Counted from the first letter of the stretch, positions 12,560-23,285 are shown. The stretch: 64,000 bases of DNA from Marthasterias glacialis (GCA_911728455.2 OU452225.1:3660160-3724159); one strand, 5' to 3'. The notes: a model not told the origin generated them from the sequence alone. Program-made: numbers and translations.

Positions 12560-12858
12560 GAATAGATTTTACTTTGGTCAGCAACATTCCTCTGATTGGT
12601 CAGAGTGGGAATAACGAAGCAGCCATTACAGCGTACAAAGGATGCAGTGACTTAACGGCTAGTGTTTCGTTTGGCAGACAACTGACAACAGGAGGAACTA
12701 ATACTGGACTCCCCATAGGATCAATGGAAGCAGCTGATTCCATACTGGGTCGAGCAGCAATGTCTCTGATATTACCCGAGGCTGGTGGGTTGGACAGGGC
12801 TGGTGTCTTCTACTCAGAGGCGTCTAAAAGTGGAAGGAGCACCAGGATACAGACTATA
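12560..12858 (+). CDS. Exon of the lectin-like gene, cut by assembly gap
   Basis: The exon follows acceptor TTTATAATTATAG and joins in phase with the 10742-10969 exon, the shared codon being G|GA. It reads VSNIPLIGQSGNNEAAITAY and ends LDRAGVFYSEASKSGRSTRI just before the N run. There is no stop over 99 codons. The GxDRAGVFY block looks like the F strand of an extracellular Ig-like module without its cysteine, which would suit a multi-domain receptor such as the Tie-like proteins of marine deuterostomes. That identification is a guess. After the gap (12959-13026) the same frame runs to a stop, but its status is unclear. Confidence 0.5.
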
Positions 12859-12958
12859 NNNNNNNNNNNNNNNNNNNNNNNNNNNNNNNNNNNNNNNNNN
12901 NNNNNNNNNNNNNNNNNNNNNNNNNNNNNNNNNNNNNNNNNNNNNNNNNNNNNNNNNN
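12859..12958. other. Assembly gap (100 N)
   Basis: There are exactly 100 N, the conventional placeholder for a gap of unknown size. It interrupts a probable exon. Confidence 0.99.
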
Positions 12959-13029
12959 GTACAAAAACTACAAGAATACCAGTGCCAATATATTATACCA
13001 GTGCCAACACATCTACTGCTAAGTAAAAA

Positions 13030-14330
13030 TAGACACTACACATTAGAAAATGTAAAAACATGGACAGTTCTTTAAAAAGTTTAACTTAAAGTTGCATAAA
13101 ATAGATGCCATGCAATGTTTTTTTGCCCAACCAGTAATACTTTTGCAGGAACCCTACTCAAAAGTTGGGCATGACTAAATTTGGCATGTTTAAAATAAAA
13201 TTCAACTTAAATTTGCATAAATGACATGTCATGCAATGTTTTTTGCCCAACTAGTATTACTATTGCAGGAACCCTACTCAAAAGTTGGGCATGATGGGTG
13301 TTGACAATGCCCAACCTTTATTGGAAGAAATATCCCACTCAAACATTGGGTATTACGCATATTACAATAACCCAACTAATGAAAGAAACTAGGACTTTTG
13401 CCTAAAAGTTGAACGTTAGTAGCTCTAACATTGCTCAAAAGTTGGACAGCAAGGCTTAACTTACATGACATGAGTTATGGCAAGTTGTCTGCTGGAAATT
13501 GTAAAAAAAAAAATTAAAAGCAAAAAAGCAAAAACAAAAGGATGAAAACCGACAAAAAACCACACACACACATACAACTGAACCAAATATCTACCAAACA
13601 AACAAGCAAAAAACGCCATACCATATTTTTAACAACAACCAATTTGCAAAAAAGGGTTTGTTTTGACTTTTATCTTTAACGTTAAATCCCTATGGGCTAG
13701 GTCTACTCGAGGTACTGTCACTGTGTCAGTGACTTGTGTCACACACGCTAGGTCTACTCGAGGTACTGTCACTGTGTCAGTGACTTGTGTCACACACGCT
13801 ATGTAGTGTGCACCAAGTTTACCGTTGTTATTTCTAAATAATAGCGTGTGTGAGCCATGATCTTGTCATCTACATTAAATTCATTGTGAGAAGTATTCCA
13901 AATATTACCTGTGAATGTTTTGAACAGCTCGTCGAGCTCCCATTCATGAAGAATGTATTCAAGCGTGTTAACCTCCGCCATGATTGCTCACAAGTTCTCC
14001 AGTAGCATGCGCGAACATGACATTCTCGATGCATTTTGTGTCAGATTGTTGGTTATTTAGCGCCCTCAATCATGTCAAAGTAACCAACTGGTGGGCTTAT
14101 GGCTGATTTTATACCCAACATCTAGAATGACGATTAAAGCAAGCACTATGTACCCTTTTGTTGGGTAAAGATTACCAAACTTTAATGACTCAACTTCTCA
14201 CCAACATTGGTGAAGCCTAACATTTACCCAACAGCAATTTTTACCCATAAATGTGTAAAAAAATGACCAAAATATGTGTGAATAGTTTTACCCAGCACTC
14301 GATTACCCATTTTTTTTACAGTGTAGTCCT
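13030..14330. mobile_element. MITE-like element with CCCAAC/GTTGGG subterminal motifs
   Basis: The left part (13030-13460) contains two direct copies of a block of about 100 bp (13085-13175 and 13205-13295) and many GTTGGGC or CCCAAC motifs. The right part (14090-14330) has GTTGGGTAAA, ACCCAACA and TTACCCA motifs and ends in CCCATTTTTTTTACAGTGTA, a classic CACTGTAAAAA-type MITE terminus. The left terminus may lie in or near the gap. It has no coding capacity. Confidence 0.45.
13696..13797. repeat. Perfect 51-bp tandem duplication
   Basis: The unit starting GCTAGGTCTACTCGAGG occurs twice head to tail (13696-13746 and 13747-13797) with no difference. Each unit contains the hairpin GTCACTGTGTCAGTGAC. 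The perfect identity implies a recent event. Confidence 0.85.
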
Positions 14331-14539
14331 ACAATCCTCGAATTGATGTAGTAGATGGAACTAACATAGAAAGTAGTACGGTATATCTAGAAGTAGGTTC
14401 CGGGTCAGAAATGACTCGTATCCAGGTCCTACTGGGTCAGACTAAGTGTTCCCAGCGTTAGCATTGTCTGTAGAGAAAGCAATATTCTCTTTGCTTTGTT
14501 CAACGCTCTTTACACGAACTTGTAAAGGGGGAATTTTTC

Positions 14540-14715
14540 CCTCAAAATGTTATGTCAAGGGGAAGAAACATCATTTAAAGGAAATCAATATTATTTCGAT
14601 GGAATCAAATATTATTTGAAAGGAACGAAATTACATTTTGAGGGTACGAAATAAAAATGTAATGAAAATAATATTTCGAGGGGACGAAGTAATATTTCGA
14701 GGTGCGAAAAAACTT
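14540..14715. repeat. Short cluster of AATATTTCGAGGGGACGAA-type repeats
   Basis: Degenerate repeats of the forms AATATTATTTGAAAGGAACGAA, ATTTTGAGGGTACGAAAT and AATATTTCGAGGGGACGAAG follow one another at a spacing of about 25-30 bp. It reads as a diverged minisatellite. Confidence 0.5.
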
Positions 14716-15132
14716 GTCCATTTAAGGGCTCCGTACATATTGGCACAACCACAAGCCTAGACTGGTCCCCTGTCTTTATCCACCATGTCGATACAGATAT
14801 AGGTGCTGGTCTTACAAACCCTTTGATTGCATTGGATAGACATTCACTGACTGAAGTCTTTACATCCGTGTCTAACGTACGGTACACGACAACTCTTGAG
14901 GACAATGTGGATCCACTATCCGCGCACTAATCAAATCATCATCACGTGCAAATTAACAATTTTTATGCCACGTATTTTGTGGTATGTACTCTGTCACGTA
15001 CGACCAGCCATGAAAGCCAACACCCTCAAAATTGGTGTGCACGGTAGACGAATATGCACATAAGGGAATAAGCAAAATGATAAGAAGGCAGAAAACAGCA
15101 ACTGTGAAAGGAAAACGGATGAGGCATTTTGT
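14716..15132. other. Non-coding; one unassigned plus-strand open frame
   Basis: From about 14728 to 14930 the plus strand is open for roughly 67 codons (GSVHIGTTTSLDWSPVF at its start). There is no Met, no recognised motif and no clear splice donor before its stop. It could be a decayed exon or chance. Confidence 0.25.
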
Positions 15133-15606
15133 TTAACTCTTCGAGCAGCCACGAGGATAAAAAATAATCCAATGGTTACCAAATATGGTCATAATTTTTT
15201 TTTCAATGGGCCAATAAGGCCAAGATTCCATGTAATCCTCACCCCTGGTATACCCCACAAGCCTGTAGACTCCCATTGGACAGACCCTAACCAGTGCGGA
15301 GTAAGGAGTGTTGAAAGACAGCAGCCACCTGTCTCAGTGTAGTAATTGATTGACCTTGTGTCAAGTATTCCCTTGGGACAGGGTGGTATGCATTTTGTGA
15401 AAACAACTTGCGCCGCATACTGGTCGTAAATAACATAAATAACACAAGTCTAAGTCTTGACTGGCACTCCAATTCACTAATTATATAGATTAAAATAGGT
15501 TTGGGCTTGCTGTTGGGGGTTTTACGTAAAAAAAACTGGGTGGATAAAAAAAAAGACTTATGGATGAACCGCGTGAGATTTTTTTTGTGGCTGCTCGGAG
15601 GGTTAA
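15133..15606. mobile_element. piggyBac-like MITE with TTAA target duplications
   Basis: The left end reads TTAA-CTCTTCGAGCAGCCAC. The right end, reverse-complemented, reads TTAA-CCCTCCGAGCAGCCAC. The termini match at 13 of 16 positions and both lie directly against TTAA, the target site of piggyBac transposons. The interior of about 466 bp has no transposase. The minus-strand frame at 15287-15472 has no recognised motif. Confidence 0.5.
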
Positions 15607-16526
15607 AATAACAATAAATTAAGGAATTGTTTAATATAAAACAATAATGCTTAGTGCGAATACAAATTGGAATTAATCGTTGTTCAAAATAAAGCGCAGT
15701 CTACAGTGAACTGAACGAACACAAAAATGTACATGAGTTTGGCCGAATATAAAATAATGTAAATAAATGTAAATATACTCCAGCTCTTACCACGGGCAGG
15801 TAGTTTCGGCAGTAATGCCACGCCCAAACATCTTGTTTATAGGTCAAAGTAGTACCATCCACACATCGAGGTAATACAAGTCAGCATCCCGAGCTCCCCT
15901 GAGTAGAAGGATGGCGTGGCTTTGGCGGACATAGCATAATATGTACCGCATCTTAACCCTATCAGGACCGGGCTATCAGGACCAGGGAGCAATGCTATAA
16001 GGCTTGGATAACAAATCTAGTTTAATTTTTGATCTGACAAGTAAGAAACTAGCAAGTTGAAATTTCTCTGTAGGTGACAAAAAAAAAATGTTTGCACTTT
16101 ACCCCCTAATTACAGGCTGAAAGCACAAATTCCAAGATGGCCGCCAACAATGGCGGCAATTTTGAATTCCCAAAAGCAACTTCCTTCAGACTATCACGTG
16201 ATTAATTGCTGGCAAAACATCTTTTTTTAAACAAGTGGAAATTATGTTCAAAAGGTCAAAAAATCACTAAAAAACATTGAAATCGTGTGACACAAGGTCG
16301 AACAAATGGTTGTCATGGCAACAGCCAAAAACCGGTTTCAATTATTTTTCGCAAACATGACCCTAGACGTATCTTGGGAAAAGTCCAACAATTTCGCTGT
16401 ATCAGACTAAGTGTTAAAAAGTTAAGGGCAAACATTTGGTTGGGGACACATTGTGGGGTTGTGTTGGGTTACATTTTGTGAATTTGTGAAACCCACTGAC
16501 CTTTTAAGTGCGTGTTTTCTTTACAG
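15607..16526. other. Intronic stretch, partly duplicated from 7.63-7.78 kb
   Basis: Sequence from about 15722 to 15830 repeats the block at 7630-7745. It is then interrupted by about 650 bp of unrelated sequence, and the shared text resumes at GAAACCCACTGACC (16489; 7748 in the other copy). The insert (about 15838-16485) includes ATGGCCGCCAACAATGGCGG and looks like an inserted non-coding element without clear termini. Confidence 0.45.
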
Positions 16527-16716
16527 TTGGTCGTACATTGACCGAGTGGTGGAAAGTGAATCTTGGAGATATCTACTGTCTCAACAAAATAACCTATGTT
16601 AACGAACGTACTGACAATGGTGAGTGTTGCACTGTTCCCTTTTTGCGTATCGAATCTTTCCTCGAGACTCAGCTTGGGACTGATATAATTATTTTGAGAG
16701 GTCAAGTGTTCTGTGG
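16527..16716 (+). CDS. Fucolectin-like exon (intact copy)
   Basis: The exon is bounded by TTTTCTTTACAG and TGG|GTAAAG. It is open throughout and reads TEWWKVNLGDIYCLNKITYV, NGECCTVPFLRIESFLETQL and GTDIIILRGQVFCG. The WW-V-LG-IY start, the CC pair and the R-x-E segment match the middle of fucolectin-type F5/8C lectin domains, which bind fucose through Arg residues and the vicinal disulfide. It is the undamaged sister of 7786-7985. No further exon of this copy was found downstream in the window before repeats take over, so it may be an orphan duplicate or a second gene broken by insertions. Confidence 0.55.
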
Positions 16717-17245
16717 GTAAAGACTCTCTGGTCACTTCTTCAAATGATATATCCAGGGAAAGACTGTTTACGATCATGGCCAAACTTAATGCTATGCTTA
16801 CCGCGGAATTCTGCGCTTACAGTCGCCATTCTCTGATTATAGGGTAAGCACCAGTTAAATATATATGATCCGTGCTCAAGTCATGTTTACCTTGAAAATA
16901 ATCCAAGTGTGGAATTAATTTTTTATGACCGAAGTTATGAGCGTTCAAATAAGATATCGAACAAAAAAATCCATCAGTGAATAGTGAAAGAGTAACTAAT
17001 TTTGTGTATTTATTTATTTTATTCTGGAGCGCAGTGAATAATGTTCGCGGGCTGCCTGCTCAATTTTTAACCAAGTGCTTTACAACAAAGAATGCGAGCG
17101 AAACGACTTGTAATACGACTGATTTCTGGTTACAAGCAGAGGGCTTGTCCGTCGTAAACATTTTTACTTAGGTTAGTTGGCCGCGTAATCGTTTAAAAAC
17201 TACATCTTTACAACCACCTACAAATTAGGTCAAAACGTTAGTTAT
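16717..17245. other. Intronic sequence shared with 7.99-8.51 kb
   Basis: Blocks such as GGGAAAGACTGTTTACGATC and CTGCCTGCTCAATTTTTAAC occur in the same order as after the 7.8 kb exon. This shows that exon and flanking intron were duplicated together. Confidence 0.6.
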
Positions 17246-17248
17246 TGT

Positions 17249-17376
17249 TAGCTGTTCCGACATAGCAGTCGGAACAGGTTTTGTTTTCGTCAAGATTTTT
17301 ATTGTTTTTATTGTTATTATTATTAGCTGTTCCGACATAGCAGTCGGAACAGGTTTTGTTTTTCTTGGGATTATTA

Positions 17377-17415
<39 letters not shown>

Positions 17416-17455
17416 GCTGTTCCGACTTCGCAGTCGGAACAGGTATTGTTTTCGT
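17249..17455. repeat. Three head-to-tail mini-units with CTGTTCCGAC hairpin
   Basis: Units start at about 17250, 17327 and 17415. Each begins GCTGTTCCGAC-(6 nt)-GTCGGAACAG, a perfect 10-bp stem, followed by GGTTTTGTTTTCGTC-like text and a TTA tract. The same mini-unit occurs at 22493 and 46068. Read on the minus strand, each unit ends in hairpin-CTAA-T. Confidence 0.75.
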
Positions 17456-17479
17456 CAGATAGCTAGTGCGGCCTCAAAA

Positions 17480-18010
17480 CGTTTTAAAAACGTTATTATT
17501 TGTTTCTGTCAAAACGTCATAGGTTTTACACACGATTTTTGTTCGATCGTAATCTTAAAAACGGTAAATATGACAGACTTGAGTCCTACATTGAATTGAA
17601 GCTTAGTACATGAAGTTATCACTAAATGTTAAAATGTTAAACATTTTCAATTAATTAGCTGAGTTATAATGACGTGAATATTTAATTAGGCAATCTTGTT
17701 TCCACCATATCTCATAAAATTAAACGTCTGATTCCCAAATTTTCTTCAGTTCTTGACTCTCTGGATATTGAAGTTGTGCACCGTGAAACAATATTTTATG
17801 TGAAGTCATCATGACATCATTTATAGCGGTGTTTTGTATCTGTGTACAAAGTAATGAAGAAAAGTGTAAACTCGTACCTAGTTCTGAGGCTGTATACGCC
17901 CGGTGCTTTCGTATTATTTGTACAGTTTACATGAGACTGCGACAATTACAGACTTTGAGCGAGTCTATTCAACGTATTTTTACATAATAAAAGGTAGCAA
18001 ATCACACCAA
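17480..18010. repeat. Dispersed repeat module 'B' (first copy)
   Basis: The block beginning TTTGTTTCTGTCAAAAC and continuing through GAATTGAAGCTTAG, CATGAAGTTATCA and TTTAATTAGGCAATCTTG recurs at 18.66, 20.27, 21.07, 22.61, 46.16, 48.47 and 50.27 kb. There is no coding capacity. It behaves as part of a non-autonomous element family whose complete copies end in Helitron-like termini (see 48470-50216). Confidence 0.6.
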
Positions 18011-18014
18011 ACAG

Positions 18015-18110
18015 CATGATGGTCTGATGGCACCGCGGTTTACCGCGTTACTTACCAAGCTAAGGGCCGCGGTTCGGGGACTCCCGACGAAATCAATTAA
18101 TAATAGCACA
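18015..18110 (+). repeat. tRNA-like SINE head (possible)
   Basis: TGGTCTGATGG at 18020-18030 resembles the RNA polymerase III A box, and GGTTCGGGGACTCC at 18071-18084 resembles a B box with a small insertion. The spacing of about 50 nt is tRNA-like, and an AT-rich tail follows. The cloverleaf is imperfect, so a functional tRNA is unlikely and a tRNA-derived SINE fragment fits better. Confidence 0.35.
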
Positions 18111-18249
18111 AATTTTACCTTTTTTAAATAACAGGTAACTTGTACATACATTGAAACGAACAAGACCAACTGTTATTTTTCGAATTTTTGGCTCCCGAGG
18201 ATTTTGTTTTCCCGAAAACTAAAACGCAAAATTGTGGTGTGGTAAAAGA

Positions 18250-19150
18250 GCATTTGGGTTGATTGTGTAAATTAATCCGGCCAGATTCCGATCGAGTTTC
18301 AACAGTCTTCCAGGCCAACGTTATTGTAATGAAGATTTTTTTGGTTTGACAAGTTTGAGATGGTTTGAGAAATAATGCTTCTAAATTCCAACCGGTCTTC
18401 CGGATCAACGTTTTTGTATATGATTGTCTGCTTCAGACGATTGAGATCGTGTAGCGTTTGCAAACGACCGTGCATAATAAATACCAGAGATTTGAAGCTT
18501 CCGAACGGGCCAAGCTTCTGTGAAGATCTGGTACACTACAGAGCTATTAACGGACGTCAAGCTGTTGATGCGATTTCGCCATTGGCCAGAAATAATTTTT
18601 ATTTGCCAATTAGTAATTACAGACGTTTGAAGCAACTTTTTATGCAATACCTGATTATACTTTCTGTCAAAACCGTATTGCTTTTGTCCACGTTTTTTGT
18701 TCAAGCCTAATCTTAAAACGGGTAAATATAACAATAAAATCCTGTATCCAATTGAAGCTAAGAACATGAAGTTATTATTAAGTGTAAATTTGGTTAACAT
18801 TTTTCATTAGATTAATTAGTTAATCTTATTACCACCATATCCCAAGAAGCGAACATCCGATCATTAATTTGTTTTCAGTTCTAAACTTACTTCATAATGT
18901 AGAAGCGCACTGTGGCATATTTGTGTCTGTCACGTCATCGTGACTTATTTACAACGCATTTTGTGTCTGTGTACTACATGCAAACGCATGGCTTTAAAAG
19001 TGTGCATATTTCAGAAAGTGAAGCTAAATCTTTGAAAATAAATGAAATGTTAGTCTCTTATATGACATAAATTGCTTTGAAAACATACATGCTTTCACTA
19101 ATAGTTATTCCTGGCCATTAAAACTAACGAAAGCAAAATGTATTGCCACT
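18250..19150. repeat. Dispersed repeat modules 'A' then 'B'
   Basis: Module A (18250-18655) contains CAACGTTATTGTAA, AAATTCCAACCGGTCTTCCG, GAACGGGCCAAGCTTCTGTG and GATGCGATTTCGCCATTGGC. It recurs at 20650-21065, 23070-23280 (partial) and 51861-52200. Module B follows from TTATACTTTCTGTCAA at 18657. The overlapping frames at 18375-18710 and 18405-18800 have no recognised motif and are shared with the other copies only as diverged DNA. Confidence 0.6.
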
Positions 19151-19257
19151 ATTAAAACCCTGCCTCTCGTAGGTGGTACTCTTTTATTTGCAGCGAAATG
19201 CATTTGTTAGCATTGTTCGCTTAAACAAAATTTTGTTGTCTCCGTCGAGCCAGATAG

Positions 19258-19611
19258 TACGAAAGCCCAATCGTGCCACAGAAATAAATAAAATCACTGT
19301 AAAATAATCCGTTATAACGATGAATTAATAATCCGTTATAACGAATTAATAATCCGTAATAACGAATTAATAATCCGTTATAACGAATTAGTAATCCGTT
19401 ATAACGAATTAATAATCCGTAATAACGAATTAATTAATTAATTCGTTATAACGGATTATTAATTCGTTATTACGGATTATTTAATTCGTTATAACGGATT
19501 ATTAATTCGTTATTACGGATTATTAATTCGTTATAACGGATTATTAATTCGTTATTACGGATTATTTTCCAGTGATTTTATTTATTTCTGTGGCACGATT
19601 GGGCTTTCGTA
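19258..19611. mobile_element. 354-bp near-perfect palindromic MITE
   Basis: The left arm starts TACGAAAGCCCAATCGTGCC and the right arm ends with its exact complement. The arms continue inward as CACAGAAATAAATAAAATCA, then as alternating 22-bp units CCGTTATAACGAATTAATAA and CCGTAATAACGAATTAATAA, up to a central AATTAATTAATT. The whole would fold into one long hairpin. It has no coding capacity. Confidence 0.85.
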
Positions 19612-19805
19612 AGATAGGGCCCTCCCAGAGTACTCTGCATCAGGTCGACACGGCAATTCAGACCCGCGTACTTGGTTGCATACTTCTGGCCCAGATCGTT
19701 TGCGATTTTCACATGTGTGTGCTCATATAGCTCACTGCGGTGCGCTAACTGCACCCAAGTGACCTTCAGTAGTACGCGTAGTGAATACAACAGGTAGCAA
19801 TACAC

Positions 19806-20160
19806 TGGATATCATTTGCTCTCTGGGCATGCCAGACGTCTCTTGACCTTCAAGAAGAATACAGAAAGTTTTTGTGCATAATTATTCATTTGAATATGCA
19901 AATACGCAAAAAAAAGCGTACCACCCAAGTGTTCGAATGCAAAATGCGAACAATTGCCTCAGTAGTAAGCGTAGTGTAATACCACATGAGTGGACATCCT
20001 TTGCTCTCTGGGCATGCCAGATGCCTCCTAAGGACCTTCAAGGAGAATACAGAAAGTTTTCGGGCATAAGTAAGCGTAATCATTTGAATACGCAAATACA
20101 CAAATAAAATCGTACCACCCAAGTGTTCGACTGCAAATTGCAAACAATTACCTCACAGTT
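19806..20160. repeat. Tandem duplication of about 185 bp
   Basis: Blocks TTTGCTCTCTGGGCATGCCA, GAATACAGAAAGTTTT and CGTACCACCCAAGTGTTCGA occur in the same order in 19812-19975 and 19998-20155, with moderate divergence. The open frames on both strands (19874-20143) are not recognised and look like by-products. Confidence 0.7.
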
Positions 20161-20269
20161 AATTGTTCAATCTGAGCACCATCGGTACAATGTTTTGCGG
20201 ACTGGACCTCATTTTGCGGCTCACAATTTATTACAGCCTTGTATGCAGGTTTGTACGTGCCTGTGTTTC

Positions 20270-21290
20270 CAACGTTAATACAATTGAAGCTTAGGACATG
20301 AAGTTATCATAAAATAAATTTGGTTGAAATTTTTAATTAATTAGCCGAGTTATAATGACATGAATATTTAATTAGGCAATCTTGTAACCAACATATCTCA
20401 AGAAGTATACGTCCGATCCTCAAGCTTTTTTCTGTTCTTGACTTGTTTGATATTGCACATGTGCAATTTGAATTCTTTTTTTTATGACACGTCATCATGA
20501 CGTCATTTATAACAGATTTAATATTTGTGTACAAAACACATGAAACAATTTTCTAAATTTGATCAAGTCCTAACACTTTCTCTGCGACCGACGTAGTGTG
20601 TTTTTCGTAAAGGCGGGGGCTTTTTATGGTAACAGACTTATACAAGTCTAATCAGGCCAGATTCCGATCGAGTATTAACATTTGATTCCTAACGGAGTTC
20701 CGGGCCCACGTTATTGTAACGAAGGTTTCTCGTCGAAGACAAGTTCGAGATGGTTCTAGACTACGGAAAATAATGTTTCTAAATTCCAACCGGTCTTCCG
20801 GGCCAACGTATTTGTATAGGATTTTCAGGTTCAGAAGATTGAGATCGCACAGGGTTAACACTCCGCCGTGCTGCGTTAGCAGACGACAGTGCACTCCGCC
20901 AGAGATTTAAAGCTTCTGAACGGGCCAAGCTTCTGTGAAGATCTGGTACAGAGCTACGACATTAACGGACGTCAGGTGTTGATGCGATTTCGCCATTGGC
21001 CAGAAATAATTATTATATGTCAAATAGTACAACATCAAACGTTTGCAGCATCTTTTTTGCAGTTCACTGTTATACTTTCTGTCAACACCGTATTGCATTT
21101 GTCGATGATTTTTGTTCAAGCCTAATCTTAAAATTGGTAAGTATGACAAACTAAAATCCTGTATAAAATTGAAGCTAAGAACATGAAGTTATTACTAAAT
21201 GTAAATTTGCAAACATAAATACTTTAACCAAGAGTTATCCCAGACCATAACAGTTCATCAAAGCACAACGTAATTTCACTTTAATTAACC
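20270..21290. repeat. Dispersed repeat modules B-A-B
   Basis: Module B (20270-20640), module A (20650-21062) and a second partial B (21065-21250) follow each other as at 17.5-19.15 kb. The frames at 20652-20894 and 20889-21149 lie within these repeats and are not supported as genes. Confidence 0.6.
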
Positions 21291-21463
21291 GTTAATTGTT
21301 CAATCTGAGCACCATTGGTACAACGCTGTGTGGATTGCGCCGCTTTTCGCCGCTCAGAGTTGATAGCAAAGTTGTACACAAGTGCGCACTCGCCTGTTTT
21401 TCACACGTAAATCCAATGAGGATTTGGGGTGTTGCGAACCTGTACAGGTTTTTATTGGGAAAA

Positions 21464-22486
21464 CTGCAAAATATAAATGCGGCGGGGTAGCGCTATTTCT
21501 TAGCGTTTAAAACTTCATATGGTGTTCTCAGATGTTAGTTTGGCTTTTATGATGACTGCTCATATGCTATAGCGCCCTCTATCGGTAGATGTTTTTCTAC
21601 ATGAAACTTGCAGTCTTTGCATTTTTAGGGTTTTTGTTCAAAGGCATCGCCGAGGAATAAAACTTATACCATCTTGTAAATAACAAAAAATCATAGTAAG
21701 GCAAACATATTTTCGTCATCGTGACGTCACCAGGTATCAAGTTACATTAATTCAAAGTTTAATAGTGAAAAAATCATATCTTCCGAAGTACATATCGTAG
21801 AATCATAATCTTTGTATCATTTTAAAGCTTAGAGCACAGGTGACATTTTATCTAAACATATGACCCCAATTTGACCGTTCCTTCTGGTCCAAACAGGATG
21901 TTCAAAAGTTTAAAACGTCATATCTCCTGAGTTAAATTCCATAAAGTCGTAATCTTTGTGTTGTCATATAGCTTACATCATATGTCACATTTGATTTACA
22001 GGCGTGACCCCACTTTGACCTTTACTTCCGGTCCAAACAGGAAGTTCAAAATTTCAAAATGTCACATCTTATGTGCAAAATGTCGTAGAGTCATAATCTT
22101 TGTTCCATTTTTAGCTTACATCATATGTGACATTTGGTTATTAGCATGACCCCACTTTGACCTTTACTTCCGGTCCAAACAGGAAGCTCTAATTTAAAAA
22201 ATGCATATCTCCTGTGCTAAATGTCCTAGAGTCATAATCTTTGTACCATTTGTAGCTTACATCACATGTGACTTTTTGCTATTAGGCATGACCACACTTT
22301 GACCTTTACTTCCGTTTGAAACAGGATACTCATAATTAAAGTCTGACGCACGATCTGCATACTTGCAATGAAGGTTGCATTCAGAAACTGTAACATAGCC
22401 AAATCAAGTGACATGGTACAAGATACAATGACAAAACAACCGGAACAGCTTTGATTTTGTCCTAGAGACAAAATCTTAATGTCTAG
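21464..22486 (+). mobile_element. Non-autonomous Helitron-like element 'C', copy 1
   Basis: Near-identical to 45042-46065 from CTGCAAAATATAAATGCG to the end. The interior has four imperfect tandem units of about 142 bp around TTTGACCTTTACTTCCGGTC (near 21870, 22016, 22157 and 22298). The right end reads GATTTTGTC-CTAGA-GACAAAATC (22453-22475), a 7-nt spacer TTAATGT, CTAG (22483-22486) and then T. This is the Helitron 3' signature (hairpin, then CTRR, then host T). I could not identify a convincing 5' TC terminus. No protein is encoded. Confidence 0.65.
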
Positions 22487-22543
22487 TTATTAGCTGTTCC
22501 GACTTCGCAGTCGGAACAGGTTTTGTTTTTCTTCGGATTATTA

Positions 22544-22607
<64 letters not shown>
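22487..22607. repeat. CTGTTCCGAC hairpin mini-unit and (TTA)n
   Basis: The hairpin CTGTTCCGAC-TTCGCA-GTCGGAACAG at 22494-22519 is followed by GGTTTTGTTTTTCTTCGG and about 65 bp of TTA repeats. It lies directly against the CTAG terminus of the preceding element. Confidence 0.8.
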
Positions 22608-22608
<1 letters not shown>

Positions 22609-23285
22609 CATTTGTTTCTGTCAAAAACACCATAGCATTTGTACACGTTTTTGTTTGTCCCTAATCTTAGAATGTGTAAGTATGACAAACTCAAATCTTA
22701 AACTGAATTGAAGTTTAGGACATGAAATTATCATAAAATAAATTTGGTTGAAATTTTTAATTAATTAGCCGAGTTATAATGACATGAATATTTAATTAGG
22801 CAATCTTTTAAACACCATATCTCAAGAAGTATACGTTCGATCGTCAAATTTTTTTCAGTTCTAAACTTACTTTATAATGTAGATGTGCACTGTAGCATAT
22901 TTGTGTATGTCACGTCATCATGACGTCATTTATAACGATTTAATATTTGTGTACAAAACACATGAAACAATTTTCTAAATTTGATCAAGTCCTAACACTT
23001 TCTCTGCGACCGACGTATTGTGTTTTTTGTAAACGCGGGGGCTTTTTATGGTAACAGACTTATAAAAGTCTAATCAGGCCAGATTCCGATCGAGTATTAA
23101 CATTTTATTCCTAACGAACTTCCGGGCCCACGTTATTGTAACGAAGATTTCTCGTCGAAGACAAGTTCGTGATGTTTCGAGACTACGGAAAATAATGTTT
23201 CTAAATTCCAACCGGTCTTCTGGGTCAACGTATTTGTATAAGGTTTTCTGGTTTTCTCCGTGCTGCGTTTGCAGACGCCCGTTTA
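22608..23285. repeat. Dispersed repeat modules B-A (A truncated)
   Basis: Module B starts at ACATTTGTTTCTGTCAA and passes into module A at about 23070. Module A is cut after CAACGTATTTGTATAAGG (about 23240). The right-hand side beyond 23.3 kb is unrelated and probably belongs to the Helentron copy 1 side. Confidence 0.55.

Noticed and set aside
14612-14905. 97-residue minus-strand frame and 67-codon plus-strand frame
   Set aside because: Opposing frames with no recognised motif or convincing splice boundaries; recorded only as unassigned.
17250-17455. Hairpin followed by T-rich tract, resembling a bacterial intrinsic terminator
   Set aside because: The genome is eukaryotic, and the unit is a repeated mobile-element end with TTA tails.
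18375-18800. Overlapping 111- and 131-residue frames
   Set aside because: They lie in dispersed repeat modules A/B; the copies at 20.65-21.15 kb do not keep the same frames.
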